From Limisphaera sp049537155 (GTDB lineage Bacteria > Verrucomicrobiota > Verrucomicrobiia > Limisphaerales > Limisphaeraceae), in NCBI RefSeq assembly GCF_049537155.1, contig NZ_JBMVQZ010000002.1:62001-126000 (forward strand): DNA of 64,000 nucleotides. Reading direction: 5' to 3'. The translations under genes were made by a program, and so were the position numbers. Below are positions 34,277 to 43,422 of this stretch, piece by piece. The notes under the pieces were generated by a model, which was not told the origin of the DNA, did not search any database, and worked only from the letters and a program-made list of their open reading frames with translations. Positions within the stretch are counted from its first letter, which is position 1; each line of letters begins with the position of its first letter.

Positions 34277-36085
34277 ATGGCCAGGACGAATCTCAGGACG
34301 TCGGCAGCCCGTTCAACCTCCAGCGAAACCCGCACCCAACGTCGAAAGGGAAAGGCCCCATCGTCGCGGCAGCCGTCCGACCATGCGGCAGAGGCCCCGT
34401 CAGCGGCGCTTTCTCCTCCTGCTGAACCGGGCAACAACGGTTGCGCCCGGTCTGCCGCGCTGAAGATGCTGTTGCAACTGGCGCGCGAGCAGGGGACGTT
34501 GACCGAATCCGATTTTCAGGACGTGGTGACCCAGAACGGGCTCGGTCCGGACGAGGCGGATCGTCTCTGGCAGGAGCTGCAAAACCTGGAGATCCGGATT
34601 CAGGACGAGGACCACGCAGACCCGGAGGAGACCGAAGGCGAGGAGGAACCGATTTCGGAAGAGAAACACCTGGACAGCCTGGACGATCCGGTCCGCGTCT
34701 ATCTCCGTCAAATGGGTGCCGTTCCGCTGTTGACCCGGGAGGAGGAAATCGAGATCTGCAAGCGCATCGAGGCGGCGGAGACGGAGATGCGCGACATCCT
34801 TTATGGTCTTGGTTTCACCGCCAAGGAGTACATCGCGCTGGCCGAGAAGCTGCTGAGTGTGCCGCCCAAGGAACGGTTCGACCGCGTGGTCATGGATCAG
34901 AAACTCGAGCAGCGGAACCGGCACCTGGTTCTGTTGCGTCGTTTGTTGCGCCGGGCGCGCGAACTGGACAGCGCGGCGGATCACCAGTGGAAACTGGCCC
35001 GGCAGGCGGCCAGCGCCTCCGTTCGCACGCGCGCCCTGCACCGCTGCGCACAACTGCAGGCTCAGCTCCGGGCGCTCTACCCCCGGTTTGCCTTCAAACA
35101 GAAGGTGCACGAGGAGATGCTGCTGGTGGCGCGCAACATAGCGGAAGAGCTCCGGCGGTGTTCCCAGCGCATCGCGGAGGCCGGGAGCCGGCCTTGCACG
35201 CCCGAGCTCCAGCAGGTGTTGCAGAGTGACCGCGACCGCCTGACCGCGCTGGAAGACTTGGTGCGCATGCCCGCGTCGGATTTTCTCGAGGCGCACCGCA
35301 AACTCCAGGAGGCCGCCGAACGCGCCGTCCGCGCGAAGATCCACATGGTGGAGGCCAATCTGCGCCTGGTCATCTCCATCGCCAAGCGCTACACCAACCG
35401 CGGTCTCTCGTTCCTGGACCTGATTCAGGAGGGCAACATGGGCCTGATGCGGGCGGTGGAGAAGTTCGAATACCGGCGCGGTTACAAGTTTTCGACCTAC
35501 GCCACCTGGTGGATCCGGCAGGCCATCACCCGGTGTATCGCGGACCAGGCGCGCACCATTCGCATTCCGGTCCACATGATTGACGTGATCAACCGCGTCT
35601 TGCGGGCCCAGAAACGGCTCTCCCAGGTGCTGGGCCGGGAGCCCCTCCCGGAAGAGCTGGCCGATGACCTGCAGATGCCCCTGAGCCGTGTGCAAAGTCT
35701 TTTGCGCATGGCGCAGCAGCCGCTGTCGCTCCAGGCGGCCGTGGGCGAGGACGACGACGCCACGTTCGGGGATTTCATCGAGGATCGCAATGCCGAGGAC
35801 CCGGCGGATCTGACCAGTTACAGTCTCCTGCGGGAACGGTTGCAGAAGGTCCTGGCCAGTCTGGGTGAGCGCGAGCGGAAGGTGCTCGAACTGCGTTTCG
35901 GTTTGCAGGACGGGTACGCGCGCACGCTCGAGGAGGTGGGCAAACAGTTCAATGTGACGCGCGAACGGATCCGCCAGATCGAGGCCAAGGCCCTCCGGAA
36001 GATGCGGCATCCCACCCGGTTGCGGCTGTTGCACGGGTTCCTCGAGGGCGATGCGTGGTCCGCTCTCTCCGCGCCGGGCAGCTGA
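34277..36085 (+). CDS. rpoD: Primary RNA polymerase sigma factor (sigma-70/RpoD)
   Basis: 602 residues. Region 1.1-like LLQLAREQGTLTESDFQDVV (~64-83), acidic linker, region 1.2 DDPVRVYLRQMGAVPLLTRE (from 136), a non-conserved helical insert of about 190 residues, then regions 2.1-2.4 EANLRLVISIAKRYTNRGLS to TYATWWIRQAITR (from ~360), region 3, and region 4 with GERERKVLELRFGL and the helix-turn-helix VTRERIRQIEAKALRKMRHP. The full region 1 and the exact TYATWWIRQAI core mark the housekeeping sigma rather than an alternative one. The start at 34277 fits the promoter found just upstream; the longer frame to 34067 would cross it. No clear Shine-Dalgarno is visible. Confidence 0.93.
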   Translation: MARTNLRTSAARSTSSETRTQRRKGKAPSSRQPSDHAAEAPSAALSPPAEPGNNGCARSAALKMLLQLAREQGTLTESDFQDVVTQNGLGPDEADRLWQELQNLEIRIQDEDHADPEETEGEEEPISEEKHLDSLDDPVRVYLRQMGAVPLLTREEEIEICKRIEAAETEMRDILYGLGFTAKEYIALAEKLLSVPPKERFDRVVMDQKLEQRNRHLVLLRRLLRRARELDSAADHQWKLARQAASASVRTRALHRCAQLQAQLRALYPRFAFKQKVHEEMLLVARNIAEELRRCSQRIAEAGSRPCTPELQQVLQSDRDRLTALEDLVRMPASDFLEAHRKLQEAAERAVRAKIHMVEANLRLVISIAKRYTNRGLSFLDLIQEGNMGLMRAVEKFEYRRGYKFSTYATWWIRQAITRCIADQARTIRIPVHMIDVINRVLRAQKRLSQVLGREPLPEELADDLQMPLSRVQSLLRMAQQPLSLQAAVGEDDDATFGDFIEDRNAEDPADLTSYSLLRERLQKVLASLGERERKVLELRFGLQDGYARTLEEVGKQFNVTRERIRQIEAKALRKMRHPTRLRLLHGFLEGDAWSALSAPGS

Positions 36086-36221
36086 GGCCCCAGGTTGAAG
36101 GCCCGGCCCGCCGTACCGGGGCGGAAAACGTCCGGGGCGCTGCAAAACGCCGGTGGACACTCGGCGGAATCGGTTTGCCCGCGACCCCGGACCGGTCCAT
36201 GCTCGGCCCGGTGAGAACCGG

Positions 36222-36875
36222 TTGCACGGCCTTCCCGTCACGCAAACCTTCCCTAACGCGGCCCGTTTCTTTCCCGCCCCGGTTGCGGTCCTTGGGGGTC
36301 GTCTTTGCTTGCTGCTGCTCGGTTTGCTCGGATGCGCGGCGGCGCCATCGGAAGAACCGCCGCGTCCCGGCCGAACTTTGTCGTGATCTTCGTGGACGAC
36401 AGGGGGTGGGGGGACCCGTCCTGCTTCGGCAACCGCGAAGTGCGCACGCCCCACATGGACCGGCTGGCAGCGGAGGGGCTGCGATTCCGGCAGTTCTACG
36501 TCAATTCACCCATCTGTTCGCCTTCACGGGCCGCGCTGACGACGGGCCAGTATCCCCACCGTTGGCGGATCCTTTCCTATCTCGACAGCCGCGCCGCCAA
36601 TGAACGTCGCGGGATGGCTCAGTGGCTGGACCCGCGTGCGCCCACGCTGGCCCGATATCTGCATCGGGCGGGATATGCCACCGGCCATTTTGGCAAATGG
36701 CACCTGGGCGGCCAGCGCGACGTGGCCGACGCACCTCTGATTACCGAGTACGGGTTCGAAGAAATGCCGACCCAGTTCGAGGGGCTCGGCCCGCGGTTGC
36801 TGCCGCTGTGCGATGCCCACGACGGCCGGCCGCCCCGCCGACATGCTCCGGGCTCGGACCGACCGGGCTGGTTCG
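36222..36875 (+). pseudogene. Sulfatase (arylsulfatase A family), frameshifted and truncated
   Basis: The N-terminal third of a secreted sulfatase is clear: RPNFVVIFVDDRGWGDPSCF (metal Asp pair), RFRQFYVNSPICSPSRAALT with the CxPSR formylglycine site, and YATGHFGKWHLGG. Two faults are seen. First, a lipoprotein-type signal (RLCLLLLGLLGC then AAAPSEEPPRP) sits in a different frame from the catalytic part, with the shift near 36355-36370. Second, similarity stops near GSDRPG (36872), at about a third of the family's ~450-500 residues, and the remainder is absent from all frames. Without the C-terminal domain it should be inactive. A start at ATG 36332 would avoid the frameshift but gives no signal peptide and does not cure the truncation. 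Confidence 0.75.
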
Positions 36876-37191
36876 GGCCTGGCACCGCTCGGGTCCATGA
36901 ACAACGCGCTCCGTCCCGTGGCCCTTCACAGGGGTGCGACACTCATGGAGAATCCCGTGCAACCCGAGCGGCGGGATGCGGCACCGGCCGGTGCCCGGTT
37001 TTCGCAGCCCGAGCCCCCGTGGGCTTCCCCGCGGCTGCGTGCAGGCTCTCTCTTTGGGCCTCTGCCCCGGCAACCGCGCACTGCGCGACACGTGGCCGGT
37101 AACTGTGTCCGGTAGCAACGGTTTTCGGACGGGAACGGTGCGGGCCGCGTTTTCTTGCCCGCCGGATCCCCGGGAAACAAGCTGGGCGAAG
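36876..37191. other. 316-base stretch after the sulfatase remnant
   Basis: Frames stay open by GC content, but I recognise no remaining sulfatase sequence or any other gene. It probably marks the deletion that removed the sulfatase C-terminus, plus the upstream region of the next gene. Confidence 0.5.
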
Positions 37192-38970
37192 ATGGAAGGA
37201 ACGGCGAAGGACGGCCGCCGCGCAGGCTGGCGGTGGCGGGTGGGCATGCTGGCCTTGTTGCTGGCGCCGGGTTTGCAAGCCGGCCCTGCCGGACCGATCG
37301 CATGGGGACCGGCTCTGTACCTGGGCGGCGGGTGGGGCCGCATGATCCGGTACACCAACGGACAATGGCTGGCCGTCACCACGCGGTATCCGGCCGGGAC
37401 AAACAGTTACCTTCGCATTTCGTTGAGCACGGATGCCGCACGTGCCTGGAGCACGCTGGCCGAGGTGCGCGAACCGGGTCGCACACTGGACAACGGCGAG
37501 CTGGTGGCGTTGCCGGACGGGACGTTGTTGCTGACGATGCGTTCGCTCATCCCCAACCGATCGTACCGGCTCCCGGTGTACGCGAGCACCGACGGGGGGC
37601 GCACCTGGGTGTACCGCAGCACCATAGACGCCAGCGAAGGACTCACCGCCCAACAGGGGCGGGGACTGTGGGAACCGGACTTTTGGGTGCTGGACGACGG
37701 CCGCCTGGTGGTGACCTATTCCAACGAGAAGCACTCCGGGTACAGCCAGTTGATCTCCTTGCGGGTGTCCACCGACGAGGGTCGGACCTGGGGACCGGAA
37801 CAGTGGGTCGTGACACCGCCCGCGGGGAGCAACCTTCGTCCCGGCATGTCGCAAATGACCCGGATGGACAACGGAGAGTACCTGCTGGTCTACGAGGTGG
37901 TGAACCTGGGCCGTGCGGATGTCTACAGCAAGGTGTCTGCCGACGGGGTGAACTGGCCGGAGGGCATCGGAACCCGCATTCCGTGCCATCATTGCGGGCC
38001 GTTCGTGACCAGCCTGAGCAACGGCCTGGTGCTGGTCACGTCCTGCGAAAACGAGGTGTCGTTCAGCGAGGATTACGGCCGGACCTGGCAGAGGATCGAA
38101 CCGCCCGCGTGGGAGGTGGGGTTTGCCCATACGTGGCCGGCGATCTATCAAACGCGCGGCGACGAGGTGGCCGTGTTCGCAGTCACCAACGGGGTGCGCA
38201 TCCGGTTCGGCACCCTCTTGCCGCGGCCAAGGTGGCCGAATCCGTGGACGGCGACGTTCGACGACGGCACCGACGCCGGTTGGACGCGCTACGGCGGGCG
38301 GATTGCGGTTCGCGAGGGGCGTTACGTGTTGGAGAACGAGGGCGCGACCGGCAAGGCTCTCACCGGGGATGCCTTCTGGAGCAATGGCGTCTTGGATGCG
38401 GATGTGCTGCTGTCTTCGCCGGGCAACGCCGGTCTGATGTTTCGGGTGACCAACCCGGATTACGAGGGGCCGGATCATGCCTTCGGTTATTACGCCGGCC
38501 TGGACACCTCGGGTTTCGTGCTGCTGGGCCGGATGAACAACGCATGGACGTTGCTGACCAACCGGCCGATGCCGGTGCAGACACAGACCTGGTACCGGCT
38601 GCGTGTTGCCTTCGACGGTGAGGAAATCCGGGTCTTCGTCAACAACCTCGTCACACCGCGGCTGGTGGTTCGCGACGCGACGTTTCTGCGGGGGCAGATC
38701 GGCGTCCGCGCCCATCAATGTGACGCGCAGTTCGACAATGTGACGTTTTCGAATGCCGTCCCTCTGCGGCTGGAACTCCGGCAGGACGCAGGGATCCGGG
38801 AGGTTGTGTGGCCGGAAACCGCCGCCAATGTCCGGTTGTACGCCGGAAGGGACCCCGGCGGTCCCGGGCAGCGCGTCATGGACCCGGTGATCCGGCAGGA
38901 CGGCCAAAACCGCATCCGGGAACCTGCACGTTCCGATGTGTCACGGTTTTACTGGTTGCATGCGGAGTGA
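37192..38970 (+). CDS. Secreted sialidase-like (BNR/Asp-box) protein
   Basis: 592 residues. The signal peptide has a basic start (GTAKDGRRAGWRWR) and core VGMLALLLAPGLQA. A six-bladed propeller of the exo-alpha-sialidase superfamily follows, with Asp-box repeats STDAARAWS, STDGGRTWV, STDEGRTWG and SEDYGRTWQ. Then comes a beta-sandwich, LamG/DUF1080-like, from WTATFDDGTDAGWTRYGG to FDNVTFSNAV (~355-525), and a ~70-residue tail ending SRFYWLHAE. The classical sialidase arginine triad and Tyr-Glu pair cannot be assigned from sequence alone, so the substrate is open; many relatives in this phylum act on other glycans. It sits between a sulfatase remnant and an SGNH esterase. Confidence 0.78.
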   Translation: MEGTAKDGRRAGWRWRVGMLALLLAPGLQAGPAGPIAWGPALYLGGGWGRMIRYTNGQWLAVTTRYPAGTNSYLRISLSTDAARAWSTLAEVREPGRTLDNGELVALPDGTLLLTMRSLIPNRSYRLPVYASTDGGRTWVYRSTIDASEGLTAQQGRGLWEPDFWVLDDGRLVVTYSNEKHSGYSQLISLRVSTDEGRTWGPEQWVVTPPAGSNLRPGMSQMTRMDNGEYLLVYEVVNLGRADVYSKVSADGVNWPEGIGTRIPCHHCGPFVTSLSNGLVLVTSCENEVSFSEDYGRTWQRIEPPAWEVGFAHTWPAIYQTRGDEVAVFAVTNGVRIRFGTLLPRPRWPNPWTATFDDGTDAGWTRYGGRIAVREGRYVLENEGATGKALTGDAFWSNGVLDADVLLSSPGNAGLMFRVTNPDYEGPDHAFGYYAGLDTSGFVLLGRMNNAWTLLTNRPMPVQTQTWYRLRVAFDGEEIRVFVNNLVTPRLVVRDATFLRGQIGVRAHQCDAQFDNVTFSNAVPLRLELRQDAGIREVVWPETAANVRLYAGRDPGGPGQRVMDPVIRQDGQNRIREPARSDVSRFYWLHAE

Positions 38971-39118
38971 GGCGGCGGCGCCGCGTCCGGGGATGGGCCG
39001 GCAGCCGGTGCCCGGCGGGCGGGCTGCAAAGAGTGGGGTCCGCAGGTCGAGGCCCGAAAGGGCGCAGCGGACACCCGTCGGAGGGCAACACGACAGTATT
39101 CAAAAAGAGGGAGTTCCC

Positions 39119-40474
39119 ATGGCATGCACAATCAGCAGGAGCCGGCGGGCACGACCACGCACGGCGACGCGCCGGCGAACCGCTTCGAACCTTGGCCGGA
39201 CAGCAGCGTCGGGGTGGAAGAGATGGCGCCTGACGGGGATGGCGATCTTCCTTGCTTTTGCGACCGCACATGCGGACGGACCGTGGCGATTCGATTTTGG
39301 CAGCGGCCCGTGCGCGGGGGGTTGCGTGCGGGTGGTTTCGTCGGACCGTTACACGCCGGAGCGGGGGTGGGGATTCGACCTCGGGTCGGAACCCTCGGGC
39401 TTTCGGGAGGACGGTCCCACGGAGCTGCTGGCCGACGGGGTGACGTCCGACACGCCATTCTTCTTTTCCGTACGGGTACCGGAGGGGAATTACCGTGTGC
39501 TGTTGACGCTGGGTCACGCCGGCCGGGGCTCGTCCGCCTGTATCAAGGCGGAGTCCCGCCGGCTGATGGTGGAGCAGGTGGCGACGCAGCCCGGCCGGTT
39601 CTTGACGGTGGCTTTCACGGTGAACGTCCGGACCCCGCGGCTGCCGGACGGCCGTTCGGTGCGCTTGAAAGCGCGCGAGCACGGCGTTCTGCACTGGGAC
39701 GACAAACTCACGTTGGAGTTCAACGGCGTGCAACCCGCGGTGGTGGCACTGGAAATCGTGCCGGAACCCGACGCGCCCACCGTGTTCCTGTTGGGAGATT
39801 CCACCGTGACCGATCAACCGCGCGAACCGTGGTGCAGTTGGGGACAGATCCTTCCAAGGTTTTTCCGCTTCGGGCTGGCGGTGGCGAATCATGCGGAGTC
39901 GGGAGAGTCTCTCACCAGCTCCTTCCGTGCCCTTCGAATCGAGAAGGTCCTCAACGAGCTCAAACCCGGGGACACGGTTCTGATCCAATTCGGCCACAAC
40001 GATCAGAAGGAGAAAGGCGAGGGCACCGGCCCGCACGCGAACTACCGGACCAACCTGATCCGGCTGGTGGAGGCCGTGCGTGCGCGCGGGGCCGAACCGG
40101 TCCTGGTGACCTCCATGGAACGGAAGGCGGGTGTGGATCGGCCGACCCTGGGCGAGTACCCTGAGGCGATGCGCCGGGTGGCGCGAGAGTGGCGGGTGCC
40201 CCTGGTGGATCTGAATCGGGCGAGCACGGGGCTCTATCGGGCGCTGGGGCCGGATCTCGACCGCGCTTTCGTGGACGGGTCGCACCACACGGTGTACGGC
40301 GCCTGGTTGCTGGCCCGCTGCGTGGTGGAGGGGCTGCGTGAGGCCCGGTTGCCGATCGCACGGTTCCTGGTGCCCGACCTCGAACCTTTCGACGCTCTTC
40401 ATCCGCCCGGGCCGGACGCGGTGCGCATTCCGCCCAGTCCGCAACGATCGGAGGTAAAACCCGAGGGAAGCTGA
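39119..40474 (+). CDS. Secreted SGNH esterase, rhamnogalacturonan acetylesterase-like (CE12 type)
   Basis: 451 residues. The ATG at 39119 has AGAGGGAG just upstream. A long basic N-region (SRSRRARPRTATRRR) precedes the signal core LTGMAIFLAFATAHA. Residues ~45-210 form a beta-sandwich (WRFDFGSGPCAGGCVRV to LTLEFNGVQPAVVALEI), as in YxiM/RhgT-type enzymes. The SGNH hydrolase domain follows: FLLGDSTVTD with nucleophile S228, FGHNDQKEKGEG (block III, ~residue 292) and VDGSHHTVYGAW with D386 and H389. CE12 enzymes remove acetyl groups from rhamnogalacturonan, which fits the pectate lyase gene elsewhere in the window. A start at 39239 would begin directly at the signal core but lacks the ribosome site. 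Confidence 0.85.
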   Translation: MACTISRSRRARPRTATRRRTASNLGRTAASGWKRWRLTGMAIFLAFATAHADGPWRFDFGSGPCAGGCVRVVSSDRYTPERGWGFDLGSEPSGFREDGPTELLADGVTSDTPFFFSVRVPEGNYRVLLTLGHAGRGSSACIKAESRRLMVEQVATQPGRFLTVAFTVNVRTPRLPDGRSVRLKAREHGVLHWDDKLTLEFNGVQPAVVALEIVPEPDAPTVFLLGDSTVTDQPREPWCSWGQILPRFFRFGLAVANHAESGESLTSSFRALRIEKVLNELKPGDTVLIQFGHNDQKEKGEGTGPHANYRTNLIRLVEAVRARGAEPVLVTSMERKAGVDRPTLGEYPEAMRRVAREWRVPLVDLNRASTGLYRALGPDLDRAFVDGSHHTVYGAWLLARCVVEGLREARLPIARFLVPDLEPFDALHPPGPDAVRIPPSPQRSEVKPEGS

Positions 40475-40628
40475 CCCGGGCCGGGCCTGCGCGTGCTCCT
40501 GTGCGCCGCGCGGTGCTTGCATCACGGCTGCGGAGGCACCGCGCAAGCGCCTGAGAGGAAACCGGGCCCGGTTGGCCCGGCAGGTTCTGGCAATACCCCG
40601 GCCTGCCGGGGGAGAACCCGGCGCGTTT

Positions 40629-41297
40629 TCACGCCCCGGCGGATTTCTGAGCCTGCAGGTAGGCCTCCCAGTCTTTGAGGAACCGTTCCAGGCCAATGTC
40701 GGTGAGCGGATGCTTCAGCAACTGCATCATCACGGGGAAGGGCATGGTGGCCACGTCGGCCCCCACCAGGGCGGCATCCAGCACGTGCATGGGATGACGC
40801 AGCGATGCAGCCAGCACCTGTGTACGAAAATCGTAGTTGCGGTAGATCTGGACCACCTGGCCGATCAAGGTCATCCCCTCCGAGGAGATGTCGTCGAGGC
40901 GGCCGACGAAGGGGCTGATGTAGGTGGCCCCGGCCTTGGCAGCCACCAGGGCCTGCGTGGCCGAAAAACAGAGCGTGCAATTGGTGCGGACGCCCTCTTC
41001 CGAGAGCGTCTTGATGGCGCGGATGCCCTCGGGGATGAGCGGGATCTTGACCACGACGCGTTCGTGGATTTTGGCCAGTTGGCGTGCCTCCCGCAGCATG
41101 CCCTCGTAATCCACGGCGGTCACCTCGGCCGAGACGTCGCCCGGCACCAGCTCGCAGATCTGCCGGATGTGCTCGTGAAAGTCGCGCGCACCGGCCTTGC
41201 GGATCAGCGTGGGATTGGTGGTCACGCCGTCCAGAATGCCCAGGCTCACCGCCTGCCGGATCTCGTTCAGGTCCGCTGTGTCCAGGAAGAATTTCAT
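40629..41297 (-). CDS. fsa: Fructose-6-phosphate aldolase / transaldolase-like protein
   Basis: 222 residues, cytoplasmic TIM barrel of the short transaldolase family. Seen: MKFFLDTADLNEIR at the N-terminus, GVTTNPTLIRKAG, the Schiff-base lysine in VVVKIPLIPEG (K84; K85 in E. coli FSA), CTLCFSATQALVAAKAGATY, SPFVGRLDD, and ATMPFPVMMQLLKHPLTDIG at the end. Length and the short C-terminus fit FsaA/TalC-type enzymes, which cleave fructose 6-phosphate or act as transaldolases; sequence alone does not separate these. Single gene on the minus strand. Confidence 0.93.
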   Translation of the reverse strand: MKFFLDTADLNEIRQAVSLGILDGVTTNPTLIRKAGARDFHEHIRQICELVPGDVSAEVTAVDYEGMLREARQLAKIHERVVVKIPLIPEGIRAIKTLSEEGVRTNCTLCFSATQALVAAKAGATYISPFVGRLDDISSEGMTLIGQVVQIYRNYDFRTQVLAASLRHPMHVLDAALVGADVATMPFPVMMQLLKHPLTDIGLERFLKDWEAYLQAQKSAGA

Positions 41298-41557
41298 GGG
41301 TTCGATCTGCCTCCGATCAGTTGGGTGTTTGTGTGAACGTTCTCAGTGACTGTTCATTTGGCTTGCCACGCCAGGCCCGGCTTGTCCGGCCGGACGCGTT
41401 CCGTCTGCAGGTTCGCCGCCACCGGTTCGGCCAACCTGCCGGGCGCGCTTCTTTACCCTCCAGAGGCGGCCCTTGAGGGACGGCCGGGGGCGCTGGGCAG
41501 CCACAATTTCCACGGGCCGCGGCCGTGTGCAAGTCCGTCAAGGCCGGGGGCCGGGAA

Positions 41558-42583
41558 TCACGGGCGAGTGCGGTAGAGCAGAAAGGTGTACGCCGCGGGG
41601 TTGTGGGTCCAGGGCGAACCGGTGCGCTGCCGCAGATAGGATCCGATGTGGAGCGGTGCCCCGTCGAATCCCTCGGCGGTGAAGAGATTCCACGTCTGTT
41701 CGAGGCTGAGGAGGTTCCAGTGATAAGGGCCGAGGGGTTGAACCCGGGTCTCCGGGATTTCGTCCATGTGAAAGAAGTGGACGCAGAGACCCTGGCGCAC
41801 GACGCGGCAGAGTTCGTGCACGGCCACGGGCAGGGCGCGGGGCGAGAGGTGTTCGAAAAGGTCGTGGACGAACGCGAAGTCGAAGCTGCGATCGGCGAAG
41901 GGGAGTTCGAACAGGTTGGCTTCGAGGAACCGGCCGCGCGGACAGAGCCGCCGGGCATTTGCCACGTTGGCCGGGCAGAGGTCGAACCCCGTGTAGTCGA
42001 AGAGCTGCAACAGACCGAAGCGGTCGAGGAATCGCGCGTCGTTTGCGGAGCCGCAGGCCGGTTCGAGCACGCTCAGGCCGGCAGGCGGCAGCGGGGAGAG
42101 CCGTTCGAACCACAACCGCGCGAAGGTGTCCAGCAGATCGTCGCTCGCCGAGGGGTCTGGTCCGGCAGACCGGGACGACGAGAGGAACCGCTCCAGGTAA
42201 TGGGGCACTGTCACGGTCCCGATCGTCCGGGGCAATTGGCGGAAGAGGCGGTGGAGGAAAGTGGGGACCTGGATGCCCTCGGCGTCCGGGGCGCCGGTTC
42301 GGAGGGCGAAGTGCAGCAGGCGACGGTCTTCTGCGGTTTCCACCCCGTGCCGGGGTTCCAGCAACCAGTTCAACGCGGCAGCGAACTCCAGTTCGGCCTG
42401 GAAGAGCGGTTCCCACTCGGAACGCTGGAGGGCGGCCAGGAGGAAATGGCGCGTGAGGATGCTCTGGATGTTGCGGCGCGGGTCCTCGACGTCCTGGACC
42501 AGGTATTGGCCGAGCCAGGCAGGGTCATGCCGATCCCATGCGTGGCGGAGCCGTTCGGTTTCCGTGTGCAGCGACTCGTCCAT
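41558..42583 (-). CDS. SAM-dependent methyltransferase with N-terminal extension, target unknown
   Basis: 341 residues. The first ~165 are helical and of unknown family (LRHAWDRHDPAWLGQYLVQD to DDLLDTFARLWFERL). Then comes a class I methyltransferase domain with motif I LSVLEPACGSANDARFL, acidic motif II YTGFDLC, and FDFAFVHDLFEHLSP in the post-I region, the pattern of Methyltransf_11/25 enzymes. The end, WTHNPAAYTFLLYRTRP, is unusual. The 31-base gap from trpF on the same strand suggests co-transcription, with no obvious link to tryptophan synthesis. A small-molecule or glycan target is possible, but I cannot assign one. Confidence 0.75.
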   Translation of the reverse strand: MDESLHTETERLRHAWDRHDPAWLGQYLVQDVEDPRRNIQSILTRHFLLAALQRSEWEPLFQAELEFAAALNWLLEPRHGVETAEDRRLLHFALRTGAPDAEGIQVPTFLHRLFRQLPRTIGTVTVPHYLERFLSSSRSAGPDPSASDDLLDTFARLWFERLSPLPPAGLSVLEPACGSANDARFLDRFGLLQLFDYTGFDLCPANVANARRLCPRGRFLEANLFELPFADRSFDFAFVHDLFEHLSPRALPVAVHELCRVVRQGLCVHFFHMDEIPETRVQPLGPYHWNLLSLEQTWNLFTAEGFDGAPLHIGSYLRQRTGSPWTHNPAAYTFLLYRTRP

Positions 42584-42614
42584 GCGCGGGTGCCGGGGAA
42601 GTTGGTGACGGGGT

Positions 42615-43268
42615 TCAGGAGGGGCCCGGGGCCGGCTCGGCTGCCGCGCGGCGGACGGCTTCCACGAAGGCCCGCATTCTCACGGGACATTTGCGTCCCG
42701 GGGCGAGTTCCACTCCGCTGGAGACATCCACGGCGAAGGGTTGGACGATTCGGATGGCCTCGCCCACGTTGTCGGGGTTGAGTCCACCGGCCAGGATGAT
42801 GGGGCGGCCCCAGTCGCGGGCACGTCGTGCCAAATCCCAGTTGAAAGTCCGGCCGGTTCCGCCGGGCTTGCCCGGCACCCAGGCGTCCAACAACCACGCG
42901 TCGGTCGGGTAGGCCCGGAGCAGTTCCAGCGAGGATTCGTCGCGGATGCGAAAGGCCTTGATGGTCAGCAGGCCGAATTGCCGGCAGAACTCCGGGGGTT
43001 CCTGCCCGTGAAACTGCAGCATGCCCAGGCTGCAGGCGGTGATCGCCTGCCAGACCAGCGCCGGATCGGGATCCACGAACACGCCCACACGCACCACGTG
43101 CGGGGGCAGGACGCGGGCCACGGCCGCCGCCGCGGGGGGCGGCAGGTAACGGGGACTGGCCTCGGCAAACATCAACCCGACCATGTCCGCCCCGGCTTCG
43201 GCCGCGGCGATGGCGTCTTCGGGGGTGGTGATCCCGCAGATTTTGATGCGAACGTCCCTTGCGCTCAT
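42615..43268 (-). CDS. trpF: Phosphoribosylanthranilate isomerase
   Basis: 217 residues, (beta/alpha)8 barrel of the tryptophan pathway. Seen: VRIKICGITTPEDAIAAAE with the catalytic Cys (C11), ADMVGLMFAEASPRYL, VGVFVDPD with the catalytic Asp, LQFHGQEPPEFC, WLLDAWVPGKPGGTGRTFNW, LAGGLNPDNV and VDVSSGVELAPGRKC. All family motifs are intact. The start may be 43268 or the ATG five codons upstream (43283); the family's usual N-terminus favours 43268. No other trp gene is in the window, so the pathway genes are scattered. Confidence 0.95.
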   Translation of the reverse strand: MSARDVRIKICGITTPEDAIAAAEAGADMVGLMFAEASPRYLPPPAAAAVARVLPPHVVRVGVFVDPDPALVWQAITACSLGMLQFHGQEPPEFCRQFGLLTIKAFRIRDESSLELLRAYPTDAWLLDAWVPGKPGGTGRTFNWDLARRARDWGRPIILAGGLNPDNVGEAIRIVQPFAVDVSSGVELAPGRKCPVRMRAFVEAVRRAAAEPAPGPS

Positions 43269-43379
43269 GACCGGCGCGAACATAGCACAGGCACCGGAGG
43301 CCGGGGATGAAAGAGTGCCCGCAGCGGCGACATTTGCGTGAACCTTGGGTGACGGATCGGCGCGAGGAGATGGCGATGC

Positions 43380-43407
43380 TTGCCAAGCACGGGGCCGGTG
43401 GGACAAT
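43380..43407 (+). promoter_or_regulatory. Candidate promoter of the surface-glycan operon
   Basis: TTGCCA (43380-43385, five of six), 16-base spacer, GACAAT (43402-43407, four of six). The predicted start near 43414 leaves only nine bases to the ATG at 43423, so if real it favours translation from the ATG at 43444. Confidence 0.35.
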
Positions 43408-43422
43408 CTGGGCGCGGTCTGC

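Noticed and set aside
34400..36454. 684-codon minus-strand open frame over rpoD
   Set aside because: It is a shadow of rpoD; the sense strand has all the sigma-70 regions.
41298..41557. Possible tRNA near a GGTTCGATC match upstream of fsa
   Set aside because: No acceptor stem or anticodon arm can be drawn around it; it is simply the sequence before the fsa start codon.
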